Shown here one piece after another: positions 1-12,425 of a DNA stretch of 64,000 nucleotides. Within the stretch, counting starts at the first letter, position 1. Every line of letters starts with the position of its first letter. Below the pieces are notes generated by a model that was given only the letters and a program-made list of their open reading frames with translations, searched no databases and had not been told where the DNA came from. Both the position numbers and the translations under genes were made by a program. This DNA comes from Forficula auricularia (Eukaryota > Arthropoda > Insecta > Dermaptera > Forficulidae), in assembly GCA_024734495.1 (NCBI GenBank), contig JALMQS010000154.1, positions 518,016 through 582,015 of the forward strand, in the 5' to 3' direction.

Positions 1-190
1 GAGATTGCAACTCGATTCCAGCTACCGTCTTTCCCGCGACTTATAACCTTCATCTGTTTAAGACCCGCATCCACAGATACCTTAAAATCCGTTTTTTTTC
101 TTCTCGTCATGGAGGGACCAACCCAGGCCTTTAGGGAAGGTATTGCACCTTTTTGGTATAACTCCTTCTCTCATCAATTTCATTAAAAAA
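1..190 (+). mobile_element. LINE family A, 3' end fragment (CR1/Jockey-like)
   Basis: Last codons and 3' tail of a non-LTR retrotransposon, cut by the left edge of the window. The plus strand reads an NSxPATVFPATYNL-like segment followed by a KTRIHRY-like segment, as found at the C-terminus of CR1/Jockey-type reverse transcriptases. A short tail ending in CATTAAAAAAAAAA follows. The same tail ends the copies at 25715-25930 and 31800-32040 and the minus-strand copy at 55318-55990. The reading frame is broken at its start (AACTCGATTCC for the AACTCGCTCCC of the 25.7 kb copy). It is a dead 5'-truncated or window-truncated copy. Confidence 0.72.
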
Positions 191-1819
191 AAAATAATAA
201 TATAAATTAAATTATGAAATTAACAAACATAATATTTTATTGGTAATTTGTAGATAAAAAAAAATGGAAAAAAGTGAAATATTTTCAAGTCTCAGGATGC
301 TGTTTCGCGATTTTTTATCAACAATCAGATAGCGCAAAAAAGTTGTAACTTACTACAAATGTAGTGTAGTTTTTTAATAGAAACATAGCGCGATATATAT
401 GTCAGAGGGGTTAAGGCAATATCTATAAGTTAATAAATTAATGTAACCTTAAGTGTAAATAAAAATTTATATCAATTGGTATATACTCGTATAATTAAAA
501 TAATTTCCTGGATTAAATTATTTCCTACTCTGAACCAATGTTAATAAAAATCGTTAAAATAAAAATATAATCTATTAGCAAAAAGAAAAACTGAAATTAG
601 AAAAGTTAGCTCCGGAAGTTACGCTTCAAGCGTGTGTAGTAATTGTTATTTTTTATAATTCTCTCTATTTTCCAACCCAATTTGCTGAAGCTAAAAAGGA
701 TAAAATCTGAGTAATTTCCTTGTTTTGAAAATAATAAAATTTTGACGAGAATGAACTTCCTTTTGAGAAATATAGTTTCAAATTAATTTGAAAATAAAAA
801 TACAATGAATTTGCCAGCGATGAATTTGGCCGACCTGTATTATTGATATAAGAGGAAGCCACAGATAGAGAATGGAAGAGTTTAACTTTACGAACAATCT
901 TCTTTATCGATTAGCACATGTTTCTCAGAAGTCGTAATTTTGATATCAGTGAAAAGAACGCTCAGACAAGTCAATAAAAGTTTGGAGATGAAGAAGCAAA
1001 AACTGTGCTCAATTATCTTCAGAACTTGTAAAGAGCATTAGATATTATTGGCTTTAAATTACTGCGTCATAACCCCCAAAAAACCAAATTAATTCACAAT
1101 CCTAACATTATATTAGTATTTTAATAATAGAAAAGTAAAAATATTTTTGAGAAATTTTTTTTTTTTTTTTTTTTTTTTATTTTTATTAAACCAATTATTT
1201 TACATTAATGTATCCATTGTATTTCAGCTTCGACTCCGGAGATTACCTTCTCCACCATCGACTTTCCTTGATCATCTTTTTAGTCCTTGTTTTTAATAAG
1301 AGGAAAAAACTAATTAAGTAAAAAAACCTCTTTTCCGATAATTATTCCAATTCCATCATTGCCTCTCCCTTTCATCCAATCAATCTTTGAGAAAATTATT
1401 TACTGTGAGTTATTTTCTAGGTCACTTGTTTCAAAATGATTATAGGTATTAGTAAACACTGAAAGATTTAGACTAGACATAGAAATAGAATTTCCGTTTC
1501 TTAATAATTTCTGGATGCTTTGTTATTGTGTGTACGTATTTTGAGTCTTAGGGGGTAACCTTTTTGTTTCTTTCTATATTACTGTAGAAATAATAATCCG
1601 AAATGAAATCATTCGATCAAAAATAATTTGCAATGAATTAAATAAATGTTTAAAGGATACTATTGAAATGAATTCGTTATCAATTTCAATTTCGTAGATA
1701 TTCAAATAATTTCCACTTGCTTAGTTTTTTCTTTTTGTTTTTTTTTCTTTTCCTTTTCTATCTCTGTTACTTTAGTTAAATAGAGATTAATCAAGAAAAA
1801 AAGAGAGGGGATAAAAAAG

Positions 1820-1837
1820 CACACACACACACACACC
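1820..1837. repeat. (CA)n microsatellite
   Basis: Nine uninterrupted CA dinucleotides. Typical eukaryotic simple repeat. Confidence 0.95.
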
Positions 1838-3836
1838 CATATTGGGTGAAACGGTGGGTTGAGTGGGGAGAGAGTGACAAGGATTGAACAGGGGCTTGAA
1901 GGAACGAAATGGGGGTTGAAGTGGAGGAAATTCAAAGAATTCCATTGATTAAACTTTGCATGAGTCTGGGGCACGAGGGGGGCCTTCAAGTATTTTTAGT
2001 TTAATCCCGGGAAGAAATTTAATCGATTACACTCAATCCACGCTCATCCTTACCAAGAAGTGTAACAGACACTAAAAATATTACATACTAACTGCTACGA
2101 ACCTCTTGCTAACTATTATATCACGCCTAAAAATAAATATTTGCTCATTGTGCTTTAAAATGTCTGAAACGAGGAAAAAAATATATTTCAACTATGATTT
2201 TTTTTCTCTGTGTATCTGAAGTCCGATACCGAGGATAACCCAAGAACGGAAAGTCATAAAGTTCGTTTGTATTAATACATTTTGGAATATCTTGTTCAAA
2301 AGGAAGAAAATATTTCTTGAATTATTCTAGTGAGATTTTGAGAGGATCTTATAGTATAGTCATAAATGGCCAATTTATATTTAAATTTATTAATAATTAC
2401 TAGGGCAGCTGTTATGTACTGAGTCTTGAAAAAGTTATATTATTTAATGTGTGGGGGAGGGATTCATTCATTAGAATCTGATCGATGAAAATAACTACAA
2501 AGGGCGCGGATAGAACCATCTCTCTTTCTTTAGAAGTAAGAAGGCATTGCAAGGAAGCGAAATACAAGTTCAAACCTGTTTCAGACTATTTGACATCAAT
2601 TTCTTAATTTCTATTATTCTAGGAATGGCTTTATGCGCTTGGACCAAAACGATACTCGTTATAATAGAGAGAGAGAATATTCAAATGAACTTCATTAAAA
2701 TTCAGACAAAAATGTATAAAAGAAATTACTTGTTGCGGCTCTAACTAGCAAGAGTAGTGAGTCTTGAAAAAGTTTTTACTTTTTCTTCTATTTCTTTATA
2801 TTTTAAATCGAGTCGAGAAATCCACTAAAATTTAGTTCACAATTAACTTTGTCGAGGTAAACTCGAGACAAACTGACCGGGACAGCTGAACCCGGTCAAA
2901 CCAAGACGTATGATAAGCCTACTTATAACTAATTAATTTTAATTAAAACCTAATAGTTTATTATACATCATTATGTTTTAAAATTAACAAAGCTATTTTT
3001 ATTTAATTTATTCCAAGTAAATTATATCAAAAAATAAAATTTGTAATAATTAATTAGATTTAGATTTATTACTAGGGTGGCTTTAACAGGAGAGCAAACC
3101 GATTCTTGAATAAGGTTCCCCGGTTTTTGTCTAATTTTATTTTTAATCCTCTTAGTATTATTTAATATCTTTCAAAACGGAAAACATATATTCTAAATTT
3201 TTAATTAAGCTATTTATTATTAAAAGTAGAAATTGTATGCATATACCCCAAAATGTTTCTATTAGATAAATAAATAAATTAAAGCAAATAATAACAAAAG
3301 GATGTAGAGTTAAATAAATTTCTTGGACAGCTACGGAAGAAGGATAGGAAGAGAAGGGAGAGTTTTTTGCAATAATAAAAAGAATTCCAAAAACGGGTGA
3401 ATGTAAACGTTTTTCAAGGTAAAGGGGTGGGTGATTCAGGACGAGGGTTAAAAAAAGAGAGAGAGAGAGGGTGTCTGTAGTGGTGGGGGAGAAAGAGGGC
3501 ATTTTTAAGTCGATAAAAGAATGGAGGAAAATTCCGGGTGGGTAAGTAGAACAAAAATAGAAAGGGTAGTTGCGAGGTATAGTCTCTCCCTCTCTCTTTC
3601 TAATTGAAAAGTTTTTGCAACCCCTAGCTTGTACACAGTGCCTTCTTTCCTCCTTTTCTGTCTACCTCACTCCCACTTCTCGTCTCCCAATAACTATTGT
3701 AGCGGAAGTTAAGACGAGAGGATCAACGAAACGCAAATTGCAGAAACGCTCCATCTACCCGCATGATTGCAAGGCTATTTGTTTAAATTGTATATATACT
3801 ATATAATGAGAGAGAAAGGGGAGAGAGGAGGCTAAT

Positions 3837-3860
3837 AAAAAAAAAAAAAAAAAAAAAAAA
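3837..3860. repeat. Poly-A tract
   Basis: An uninterrupted run of about 24 A following AGGCTAAT. It could be the tail of a retrocopy, but no recognisable body lies upstream. Confidence 0.85.
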
Positions 3861-4254
3861 GAATTGATTGAAAAGAGAAGATATTTGGGGAAGAAGATAG
3901 TATTTTTGTGAATCAATTCTTCTTCTACTGCCATACTACTATTAGACGGAGCTGGCTATATAAGGACGTCATGACTCTGTGTACAAAATATTTTATTTGG
4001 AAAATGTTTCATTGTTCCTGGCTTGTTCTTCTGTTTTTCAGTCCATCTTTTTAACCTTCTGCTGCTTTTGAACGAATTCCTTCATACATTCTTTGGCTTT
4101 CAGACTGCATGTGAGTAAACCATTATTTTAAGCATGGCTTTAGTTTTAGTTTTTAAATTTATTTTTATAAAGGGGTGTATGCTTTTTTATAAAGCTAGCT
4201 TTTTGTTAAAACCAGTAAGATGACTCTTATTTAAGCATTTAATTTGCCTAAACT

Positions 4255-4394
4255 CAGTGTTTCCCAACGTGGAGGGCAATTTGATTTGATTTATTTAAAT
4301 AATACTTAATTTGTTTTAAGAATATAAAAATTATTTATAGGTATGTTACATAGGGGGCATGAGAATTTTAGGAAGGTTTAGGTGGAAAACACTG
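4255..4394. mobile_element. hAT-like short non-autonomous element
   Basis: A 140-bp segment begins CAGTGTTTCCCAAC and ends GTGGAAAACACTG, giving imperfect terminal inverted repeats of the CAGTG..CACTG type common in hAT elements. The interior holds GGAGGGCAA and, farther in, GGGGGCATGAGAA. The flanking octamers (CCTAAACT and CTCTAGTT) match only partly, so an 8-bp target duplication is not convincing. Family placement is inference. Confidence 0.55.
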
Positions 4395-5650
4395 CTCTAG
4401 TTAGTTGAGTGTTCCAATTGCCGTAGCGATGGGATGAGAATTTGGTTTCCACATTTTAGGGGTTAAAGGTAAGATTTACAACCATATTTTATTCTGTACG
4501 GCAAAGAGGCAAGCGAAGAAACCTTTTAAAGCCCGTTAAATCCTAAACGCCGACGTCCCTCCTATAGGAACGGTCCTGAATATAATATTAATATAAAATA
4601 AGCACATATATTTATATTATAACTTAAAATACAGTAGGTATTACATTAAAAAAATACATTTAAAATAAACTTACTTTAATATATTTTGCAATTTTAAACT
4701 ATCCATAACTATAATAAAATATAATAAAACATTTCAAATTCTCAAAAAAGTATAAGTATTATTTGATAGAAAATCGTAATAAATGAAAAATTCGGAAAAA
4801 TAGCAGAGTGGCTGGCTATCCTTATATTTTCGGGGCCTGTAACCAAAAGTGAAAATAAAGAAAATTAGCATCGAAAGTGATATTTTAAGACAACTAAGTT
4901 TTGGAGATAGTTTAACTTACTTCATTAGTATCAAGTGTAGTCGCAAATCAATTAGTCACTAAACCATTTTCAAGTTAAGTTATAGTTTTGTAGTAACTAC
5001 AATTTCATTTCAATTAAAGGCATTTCATTTCTACTCATTTTATTCCACATTTGATCATTTCATTTTAAATCTTATTGCTCTTAAATGTACTGTTTTTGAA
5101 TTAAATATAAGTTAAATTTGCTTCTTTGTTATATTCATTTTTTTACTTTTTTTTTTTTTTTTTTTTTGTCTTCCATTTCCCTAACATGTTAGCTTAAAAT
5201 TAAAATATGTTAATTGAAATACTAATTTGTTTCTTTTTAAGTTTTTAGTTAAAATACTGCTTTAAAATGCGATTTTCGCAGGTAAATTATTAAAAAAATT
5301 CCGGAAGTGGGCCATGTAGAGCCCGGAGTAAATCCTAGCAGTGATCCGAGTAATGTCCTTATTTTATGTTAAGTAATGTTTTAATTTAGACCGGCTGATC
5401 ATCGAGTAAGATTCGTTAGTTTGGAGCCCAAGAAAGACTAAAGATTAAATCCTGTCAGATGTTAAAAAATGACTAAACATCCATTTTATCATCCCTTCTC
5501 TGTATTTTAGCGCCGGATTAACTAAGTCCGTAGATCTGGCGATTGCCAGAACTGCTTAATTTCTAATACGACCCTCCTTATATAAATTATATTACATCAT
5601 CTTTCTTAAATTTCAAAACTCAATCCAGGAATATATAAAAATATATATAG
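4395..5650. other. AT-rich intergenic DNA
   Basis: No gene or complete element recognised. A poly-T tract lies at about 5146-5167. A moderately GC-rich patch at 4495-4575 has no coding signature I can read. Confidence 0.5.
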
Positions 5651-5653
5651 GTA

Positions 5654-6411
5654 GGGGAAGGGTGGGCATAATGGCCACTGCGGGTAAAGTGGCTACTAGC
5701 TATTTTTCTCTCTACGTTGCTGTCAAGAAGCTGCAAACCCATAAATTATTCCGCTAGTTCGCTCTCAGTATCATACTGAAGTTCGGAGATGTTCTGATCG
5801 AATTATTCAAGATTATCGTGTTTTTCAACGTGATGATGTAAGGAAAGCCTATTACAATAATTATTATAACTAAATAGAAGTTCCTAATATATACGATTAG
5901 CAGTAACACCTTAAAACAATGTGATTGAAGCTTTAAATATAAGTGTCGAGGGAAGAGCGAGGGTTACTTGATTACTTAACCTGCAGAGTCGCATTTACGT
6001 AATGGCTTCAAAGAGGACAAAGCGACCATGGGTAAATAAATTCAGTAAAGGAGCTAGCAAATGCCAATAATTTTTGAAAAATTAAACATTTAATTGAATT
6101 GAACAATTTAAGTTAGAAAATAAATTTTGTGATGAATGATAATATTGCATTCATGTTAGAAAATACACATGTACCATAAGTATATTCTTTAAAATGCAGT
6201 CAAACACCAAATCGCCATTTTGCTCTGTCCAGTATGATAGGGTTGCGGAAAATTTCTTTTTTGGTTTTAAGTAACAGACATGTCAACTTTTTTTTCCATA
6301 AACCTAAATAATGTAACTAACTTATGCCAAAATTTCATTTTTTTTTCAATTTTTACTTATTCAAAAAAAAATATTTTTCTTAGCCTGGTCCCTATGCCTA
6401 CCATTCCCCTA
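5654..6411. mobile_element. pogo/mariner-like non-autonomous DNA transposon
   Basis: Terminal inverted repeats GGGGAAGGGTGGGCATA (left) and TATGCCTACCATTCCCC (right) bound about 760 bp. TA dinucleotides lie immediately outside (5652-5653 and 6412-6413), the target duplication of the Tc1/mariner/pogo superfamily. The left end also carries GGGTAAAGTGGCTACT, a G-rich subterminal style seen in pogo-like insect elements. A 22-codon open frame at 6002-6070 starts MASKRTKRPW and may be the remnant of a basic transposase N-terminus. No DDE domain is present. Confidence 0.65.
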
Positions 6412-7911
6412 TATAACGGCTGTGTTGTCACAACAAATGGAGCGTAAACTGCCCATCATTTTTCTGAAATAATCGGAACAGTTTGCCTCAAAAAGCAGCT
6501 CGTGGTACTGGCAATACGAATGAGGTGAAACGAAAGGGTTCTGATCCCGTTGGCATGTAATTATATATAGGTATAGAAGAAAATTTGATTAATAATAAAT
6601 TTTTTTATTATATGATGTTTGAGGTCCATCTCTTCTCTGTCTATTTTGATGGTTGCCCTCACTGTGTTGGTGGGATGGATTTGATTACCCACTCTGCAAT
6701 TTCTCATTCACATACACATACATACACACATGCACACACACTGAGAGAGTGAGTGCCTAGAGCACTTCGATTATCACCCTTCCGTGAATGCAATGACATC
6801 AATGAATGATTAATCATGGACAAATCAGGTTCACTTGGACAAAAATTGATGATCGCAGGGTGTGGAATTTCCAATTTGCACCTGGATTAGTATTCAATGA
6901 GAAAATAAATCATAAAATTTTATATGTATTATCATGTCAACGATATGGCCTTGTGGAATACATGATAGCTAATGTTAGGTGAGTTTTATATTTGCATTGA
7001 TAATTATAACCAGCTGGTGATGCACTAAGCTGGGTAATGAGTTTTACAAATGTCCTCAAGATACTTAATGGGCTCCTTAAGTAGTACTTAGATAGCATTC
7101 ATTTGGGGCTGTGAGGTTCTTAATATAAAATTACCTTGTTTTGAGAAAACTGTTCAATTCCGAACTTTTTTAGTAAAAGTTGTGAGTGAGTACAAATGAC
7201 ATTTATAATAAGAAATATTTGTCTAGGGAGAATGGTGTAGTTTCGAGGTGAAACATAATTTATATTTTTTAAATTTAAATCTTTAATTTTAAGAAATATT
7301 TGAATATTATTCCGTAACAAATAGGTTTTGCCTTGGCAAAAAAGCGTTGCCGCGACAAATTGCTTTCTAAAATTGCTTTAGATTTAAAGGCCATTTTCAT
7401 AGACACATCTTCACTGCAAAATGACTTGTGCAAAACCTTGTTTTGAGCTATTGTTGTTTGAAAAATTTTTATATTAAAATATTTAATACAATCATTTATT
7501 AATATTAACAATGACTTGGTGCACTTTGTTGATTGTTTTATTAAGAAAGAAAGATGTTAAATGAAAATGTTTTATATAAGTAAAAAATTGGGAGAATTTT
7601 ATTTACCAAATTGGAGTATTATGAAGGTATATATAAAGCACTTCTTCTTAACTGATATAAAGCATTTGTATTTAACATCTTAAAATTCATTTAATCATTA
7701 AATCAAATTCTTATCCGAAAATTGGATTGAAATATCATATAAGGGAAAAATTAGAAAATTTGCACGTTCGTGACTTTGGCATAAGAAGGTGGACGATTTG
7801 TACATATTTGACAAAGCCATTGTTGGTTAGAATCTTAAATTATATTTATTTAAGACTTTATAATAAAACAATTATATTTATTCTCTGTAACTAATAAAAC
7901 ATCAATAAAGC
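6412..7911. other. AT-rich intergenic DNA with a foldback-family fragment
   Basis: No gene seen. CA/CATA-rich simple sequence lies at 6713-6750. At 7203-7275 a fragment reading GAATGGTGTAG..AGGTGAAACATAAT matches the outer end of the foldback family seen at 33.46 and 62.81 kb. Confidence 0.5.
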
Positions 7912-7980
7912 AGCCACGTGGGGGTCCAGGAGGCGAAGCCCCCGGGCTATCAAAAGGCCCGCCAAAGGCGGGCCTTGAAG
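7912..7980. other. GC-rich double-hairpin island
   Basis: A 69-bp GC-rich block in otherwise very AT-rich DNA. It holds GGGGGTCC..GAAGCCCCC and then a perfect hairpin, GGCCCGCC-AAA-GGCGGGCC (7956-7974), preceded by AAAA. It looks like a bacterial intrinsic terminator in shape but sits in no gene context. Comparable GC-rich blocks occur at 12241-12300 and 29225-29310. It may be the structured end of a mobile element. Confidence 0.6.
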
Positions 7981-8940
7981 TTAGTATTTAATAAATAAAC
8001 AACCTTTCTTTACTTTCGGTTCCCTTAACTAATATATTTTTACGAAAGTTAATATGCATCATTTAAAAAAATGTAGTTAAAGCTATTATCTCAAATAACT
8101 ATTATTATCTAATATCAAATAATAAATAAATAATTTATTTTTTATTCTTTTTAAATGATAAAAAGAAATGCCAACTAGAGGCTAGGCCTCAAAAAGCAGA
8201 CGCTCTAATCGTTAAAAAAATTCCTGGTATTTTGCTATCTAATTTATTCTTTGAACTTTATTTTTAATTAATGAAATTTCAAATTTCCCTCAAGATGGTA
8301 TTAAAATTAAACTTTTTATTTATTTCGTTCATAGCATAAAAATAGAAATTGACTTCTTTATTTTAGGGAGACTATTAATTTTCTTTATACATACTTTATC
8401 TTCTCGATTTTTTGTAGTAGGTTATAAAATATTCGCCTAATTTAAATGGGTCTTTTATTTGATGTAATTTTTCCTTTCCGGCTCCCTGAGCCCCTTCTCC
8501 TACAACCACGAGCAATTTCAATCGATCTCGATCTCTTCTTCCACCACTCCCCTACTCTTTAACACATTGGCTTTTTATTTATCGATGGACATTCATCCCA
8601 TCGCCCGAATTGCATTCCTCTACACTCTACACTACGGTCAAGTTAAACTCTCATCATAGAAGCTACATATTTTACATTTTAATAAAATTCCATCCAAGTT
8701 TCACAGTAACCCCCTAAATTTTTTTTTACAAGCGGTCAGGTCTAATCTTGTTGGAACTAACTTATCACTCGAGCTCTGTTCATGATCGTAGCTAAAAGAA
8801 AATGATTTAAAAAAACGAAAATATATAATGTTAAAAAAAATTTGTAAAAATAATTTAGATATTTGTGTATTTATTTAAATAGATAATATATAAGGGATTG
8901 TATGTTTGTTCCAAGCTCCTTTCTTTAAAAAACAAATAAA

Positions 8941-9634
8941 TAAACTGCAACCGATGGTTTCTAGACTTAATCCAAAGTCATTTGAAATATTAATATGTTT
9001 ATTACTTTATTAGTAATCAGATATCAATGGCTATTTGAAGTCCACGTTGACTTAAAAAAAATAACGATCGATTCTTATCTATTACTAGAGGAATAACGTG
9101 ATTACATTACATGTTTGATGTATATTAAACCGATCAAATAAATATATTTAAAAAAATTAGTAAATAAAGAATTAAAAAAGTACTATCTTACTTTAGGGCA
9201 AAGTAACAATACTTCAAATTATAATTTTACTAATAACTTTATATAACATTTTTGTGGACCTCAAGGTATTTAATTAGAATATTAAATTTCATCAATATTG
9301 GTTAAGCCATTTTCAAGATATTTAGAAAAAATCTAAAAAAGTACTGAAATAAAGTACTAATGTTTGTGGGCAGATATGTACCAACAACTAATCAGCGGTT
9401 CATTTTGTTAAGGTAATGGTAGGTTTTCAATTTCATTTCACGCACTAAATGAAAGAAAAAAATCTCTCTTTTTGGCCTCTGGAAGAGACCCTATGTAATT
9501 TTTGGCAAAACCATCACGTGCTAAAATTCAAACTTATTGGATACTACAATTTGTGACTTTGTTTGTGACCATGGGTTCCGTAGTCTTTACCTGAGGACCC
9601 TTTGAATTGTTTCACATTGGATAAAGTAAAAAGC
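8941..9634 (+). mobile_element. Repeat-array element, short copy without array
   Basis: Shares its start (AAACTGCAACCGATGG..AATATTAATATG) and its long 3' half (from GGTATTTAATTAG to CATTGGATAAAGTAAAAAG) with the copies at 25930-27804 and 59226-60926, but has almost none of the ~118-bp minisatellite they carry. The 3' half includes the shared segments TGGGTTCCGTAGTCTTTACC and CTGAGGACCC. Inverted TTTATCCAA-like motifs near both ends and a microsatellite before the 3' end in the long copies recall Helentron-associated elements (inference). No coding capacity. Confidence 0.65.
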
Positions 9635-10668
9635 AAAATCACATTAATAAAATGGAACTGAGGCAGCAAATAGGGAAAACTCGAAAGTTTATATGGTAAA
9701 CTCTACCTTTTCTACCTATTTAAAGCTTATGTAAAAATTCCTTTCATACATACTTGATGGCTTGCTTACAGCCATAAGCTCTGAAGCATTCATTCTTTCA
9801 ACGACTGGACTCGCCTAGCTCATACGCAGCTTTTATTCTAGGGCGCTCAATATGTTGCCTAAATACAGGCGCACCAACGTCATAAATCAAGTTCAAATTC
9901 CGACTACATTTTGAGGATTTTAATTAGTACAGTTATTTATTTATATTTTACAATTTTTTAGATACTAAAACTAATATTTTCTGCTATTGAAATAAAAGCT
10001 TTTTTTAATATATTTTTATATTAATAATCGTAGATAATTGTTTTATTGTCTTTAAATAAGGTATTAAAATTAAACTTTAAATATTTTATATACTTGCCGC
10101 TGTCGAAATATTCTATTTGATTTTTTGTCGGATTGTTCGTTTTAGGGTGCTTCATTTTGTCAAGCATTTAGAAAGCAGCTATTATACTAGATTAATGTTT
10201 TAGTTGTGTTTTACCTAGTAAATAAATCAATAAGAATGAATTTAAACTCAATACATGTATAGATATACTATTTGGAAATATATGTCCAATATCAGGAGCT
10301 ATTAATAAAAATGTTAGTTGTGCTTGTAACTCCTGAAGATGGGCAAACATTAAGAATCACATATAACATTCGTAAATTGAGTTTCAATTCAGTCTAATTT
10401 ATTTCTTAAAGAACTAAACGCACTAAAGGCAGAAAATATATTTTTCTTTAGTACCTACTCAGAAAATGTTCTTCGTCACATCACTAAAATAAAAGCCTTT
10501 ACTTTTAAATAAACTTCAAGTTAAAAGTGCTCACGTTTTTATTTTTAGCAATGTAAGTATGGTAATTTTTGAATACTAGAATATTAATTAGTTCAAGCTA
10601 TTTAACGCATTTTGAAATAGAAGTTGTTTTTTAATATATTACCTATTATTTTATTCGTTTTAGTCTAT
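9635..10668. other. AT-rich DNA with a hammerhead-family fragment
   Basis: No gene. At 10336-10356 the sequence AACTCCTGAAGATGGGC matches the 5' half of the hammerhead-like core of the foldbacks at 14.8 and 33.6 kb, but the GAAA half is missing. Confidence 0.5.
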
Positions 10669-10822
10669 AAGGTTCTTCTTTCTCCGATTCTTCCAAGAAC
10701 TTCTTCATTTGTAATTTTATCCATCCAATATCAAATGGAATGGAAGTTCTCTCCATTTGATATTGGATGGATAAAATTACAAATGAAGAAGTTCTTGGAA
10801 GAATCGGAGAAAGAAGAACCTT
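10669..10822. repeat. Near-perfect palindrome inside a LINE remnant
   Basis: Arms 10669-10740 and 10753-10822 are reverse complements with a ~12-base spacer. The right arm is the sense strand of LINE B reverse-transcriptase sequence (MKKFLEESEKEEP-like reading). The left arm is the same segment inverted. The same LINE sequence occurs once, without inversion, at 32880-32950 on the minus strand, so the inversion-duplication is specific to this copy. Confidence 0.9.
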
Positions 10823-11078
10823 GTGGAAAGAGTCTGAAGAAGAGAAGAGGTCAGATGATGGGGCACACACTGAGACATGGGGGACTGCTTAGGGATATCT
10901 TGGAGGGGGAGGTGGGAAAGAAAAGGGGAAGAACCAGATTAGAATATTTCAACCAAATAATTGGGGATATGGGATGCCAGACATTTAGAGAGGTTAAACA
11001 GCTGGCGGGGGACAGAGTCGAGTGGAGACGGATTGTTGCATCAAACCAGTCTTAGGACTGTATACTCAATGATGATGA
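10775..11078 (+). pseudogene. LINE B reverse transcriptase C-terminus, 5'-truncated
   Basis: The plus strand encodes the last ~90 residues of a non-LTR endonuclease/reverse-transcriptase polyprotein. Visible parts are a GKSLKKRRGQMMGHTLR segment, GLLRDILEGEVGKKRGR, RLEYFNQIIGDMGC, and a C-terminus ending WRRIVASNQS with a TAG stop at 11053. RxxxxGHxLRxxGLL..ILEG is characteristic of the thumb/C-terminal part of this LINE group. After the stop comes a short tail ending CTCAATGATGATGA, also found at the 3' end of the copy at 32611. The 5' end is replaced by the palindrome at 10669. No catalytic domain remains, so it is inactive. Confidence 0.85.
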
Positions 11079-12233
11079 GTCTATAAAATTTTCATGACTC
11101 ATATTATAGAGTATTAGGTATAGAAATACCATTTAAATTATATTGTTATATAATAATTCCTGAAATTAATGAAATATTCAATTTTCTTTGCAAATATGTA
11201 TCTATATATTCCAAATTTCTCGAAAATCGGGTCAGGTGAACTAAGACAAAATTAGATGTACCAACATAATTTTTAAAGTAAAACAGACAAAAGAACAAAG
11301 ATAAATAAAAGTTTGTAAAAAGATGAAGCTCTTTAATCTTGATCGCCAGATAAACTATAACCTCTTCTCCCGTATAAAACATGACTAATATCCTGAATGT
11401 GGGCCTTTATTTAGATATTTTAAGCTGTTTTGACAGCCCGAGTTCTTGTCGGCTTTCAAGCTGTCTCTCTTGCTTATTTATATTTATATTTGACTAATTT
11501 TATCTCCAAAATTCATTGAAAATATACCTCTGATTATAATAGCCTGAGAGAATTCATTTTAATTAAAATTTAATTATTAATTAATATTATCTAAAATATA
11601 TGAAAGCGACCTCGATTGTTATCCTGTAGGAAGTTGCTCTCTTTCTGTGTTTTATTTTGAATTGGATGTCTTCTTTCTTCTTCTCGCCAAAGAAATTAAA
11701 ATAAATTGAGAGCGAGCGAATGAAATGCTCTTTTGGAAGCTGGATGGGTGCAGTTTGAGGTGATAACCATCAAGAGTCGTCTCATTCCCGGTTAGATAAC
11801 TCAATCTGCAAAGACGGCAAACGCACCAAATCCAATTACCCAGGTGGGTCTATCTCTTTTTTTGTACGCGTTCTGCTCAATTGCTGATTAGACCTCTTAT
11901 CAATTCGATTAACATCTATTTTGATTCTATTCTCTGTGCATTTCGCCCTTTCTTAGTATATCATCATTTATGATTGATATGAATTGGACAACCATTTATA
12001 GAATTCAATTAAATTCGTTCTTGTGAAATTAATTACACTTCATGTGTCAAAGTAACAGCCTCATTGTTAGAAATTGTCCCTCGGTCCCTTAACCCATTAC
12101 AGAGCCATTTCCGCCTATTCCCTTTTCTATAGATTCTATACCGCTATGGTTCTAACAAGATAAAGTCAATAATCTCCTCTAAAGCCTCATTTACCGGAAA
12201 CAAACAATCATCACCTCAATGTTAAATTATAAA
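11079..12233. other. AT-rich intergenic DNA
   Basis: No gene recognised. A somewhat more balanced-composition stretch at 11690-11870 (AGCGAGCGAATGAAATGC.. to CCAGGTGGGT) shows no extended open frame. Confidence 0.5.
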
Positions 12234-12425
12234 CTACTAGCTGACGACTGGGCCTCACCTATCCCCCCTGGCGGGGAGCTTCTCGGTCCGGGCTTTTTAA
12301 AAAATGTGCCAATCTTCTTGGCCAAACATTGAAGCGGTAGCACTGCCATCTATATCTAACGTAGTGAAGTTTCTGGTCCTCCGGTTCGACCTACCTACCA
12401 AACACTCAATTTTATTAATATAGAT
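12234..12425 (+). mobile_element. Short dispersed repeat, ACTAGCTGAC..TATAGAT type
   Basis: Begins ACTAGCTGACGACTGGGC, has a GC-rich 5' part with CCTGGCGGGGAGCTTCTCGG, a middle with GCGGTAGCACTGCCATCTA, and ends CTCAATTTTATTAATATAGA. The ACTAGCTGAC start and AT-rich TATAGAT end resemble a class of repeat I associate with insect genomes (recollection, not searched). No coding capacity and no poly-A tail. Confidence 0.45.

Larger units (their letters stand above)
191..4246. other. AT-rich intergenic DNA, no gene seen
   Basis: No supported gene. Contents are simple sequence: a poly-T run at 1155-1178, a (CA)n run at 1820-1837, a GA-rich stretch around 3440-3490 and a poly-A run at 3837-3860. 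Short open frames overlapping the CA and CT repeats are compositional. A TATATAAGG box with a following GACGTCAT at about 3955-3973 looks promoter-like, but no coding exon follows it. Confidence 0.6.

Noticed and set aside
1702..1989. 95-codon minus-strand open frame
   Set aside because: It runs through the (CA)n repeat and a poly-T/CT stretch. Composition is low complexity and no domain is visible.
3950..4125. TATATAAGG box with GACGTCAT and a later TTCTGTTTTTCAG acceptor-like site, a possible promoter and first intron end
   Set aside because: No coding exon, CpG change or initiator context follows within several kb. In AT-rich DNA such boxes are expected by chance.
7120..7511. Two minus-strand frames of 66 and 78 codons
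   Set aside because: AT-rich, Ile/Asn/Lys-dominated readings without domains.
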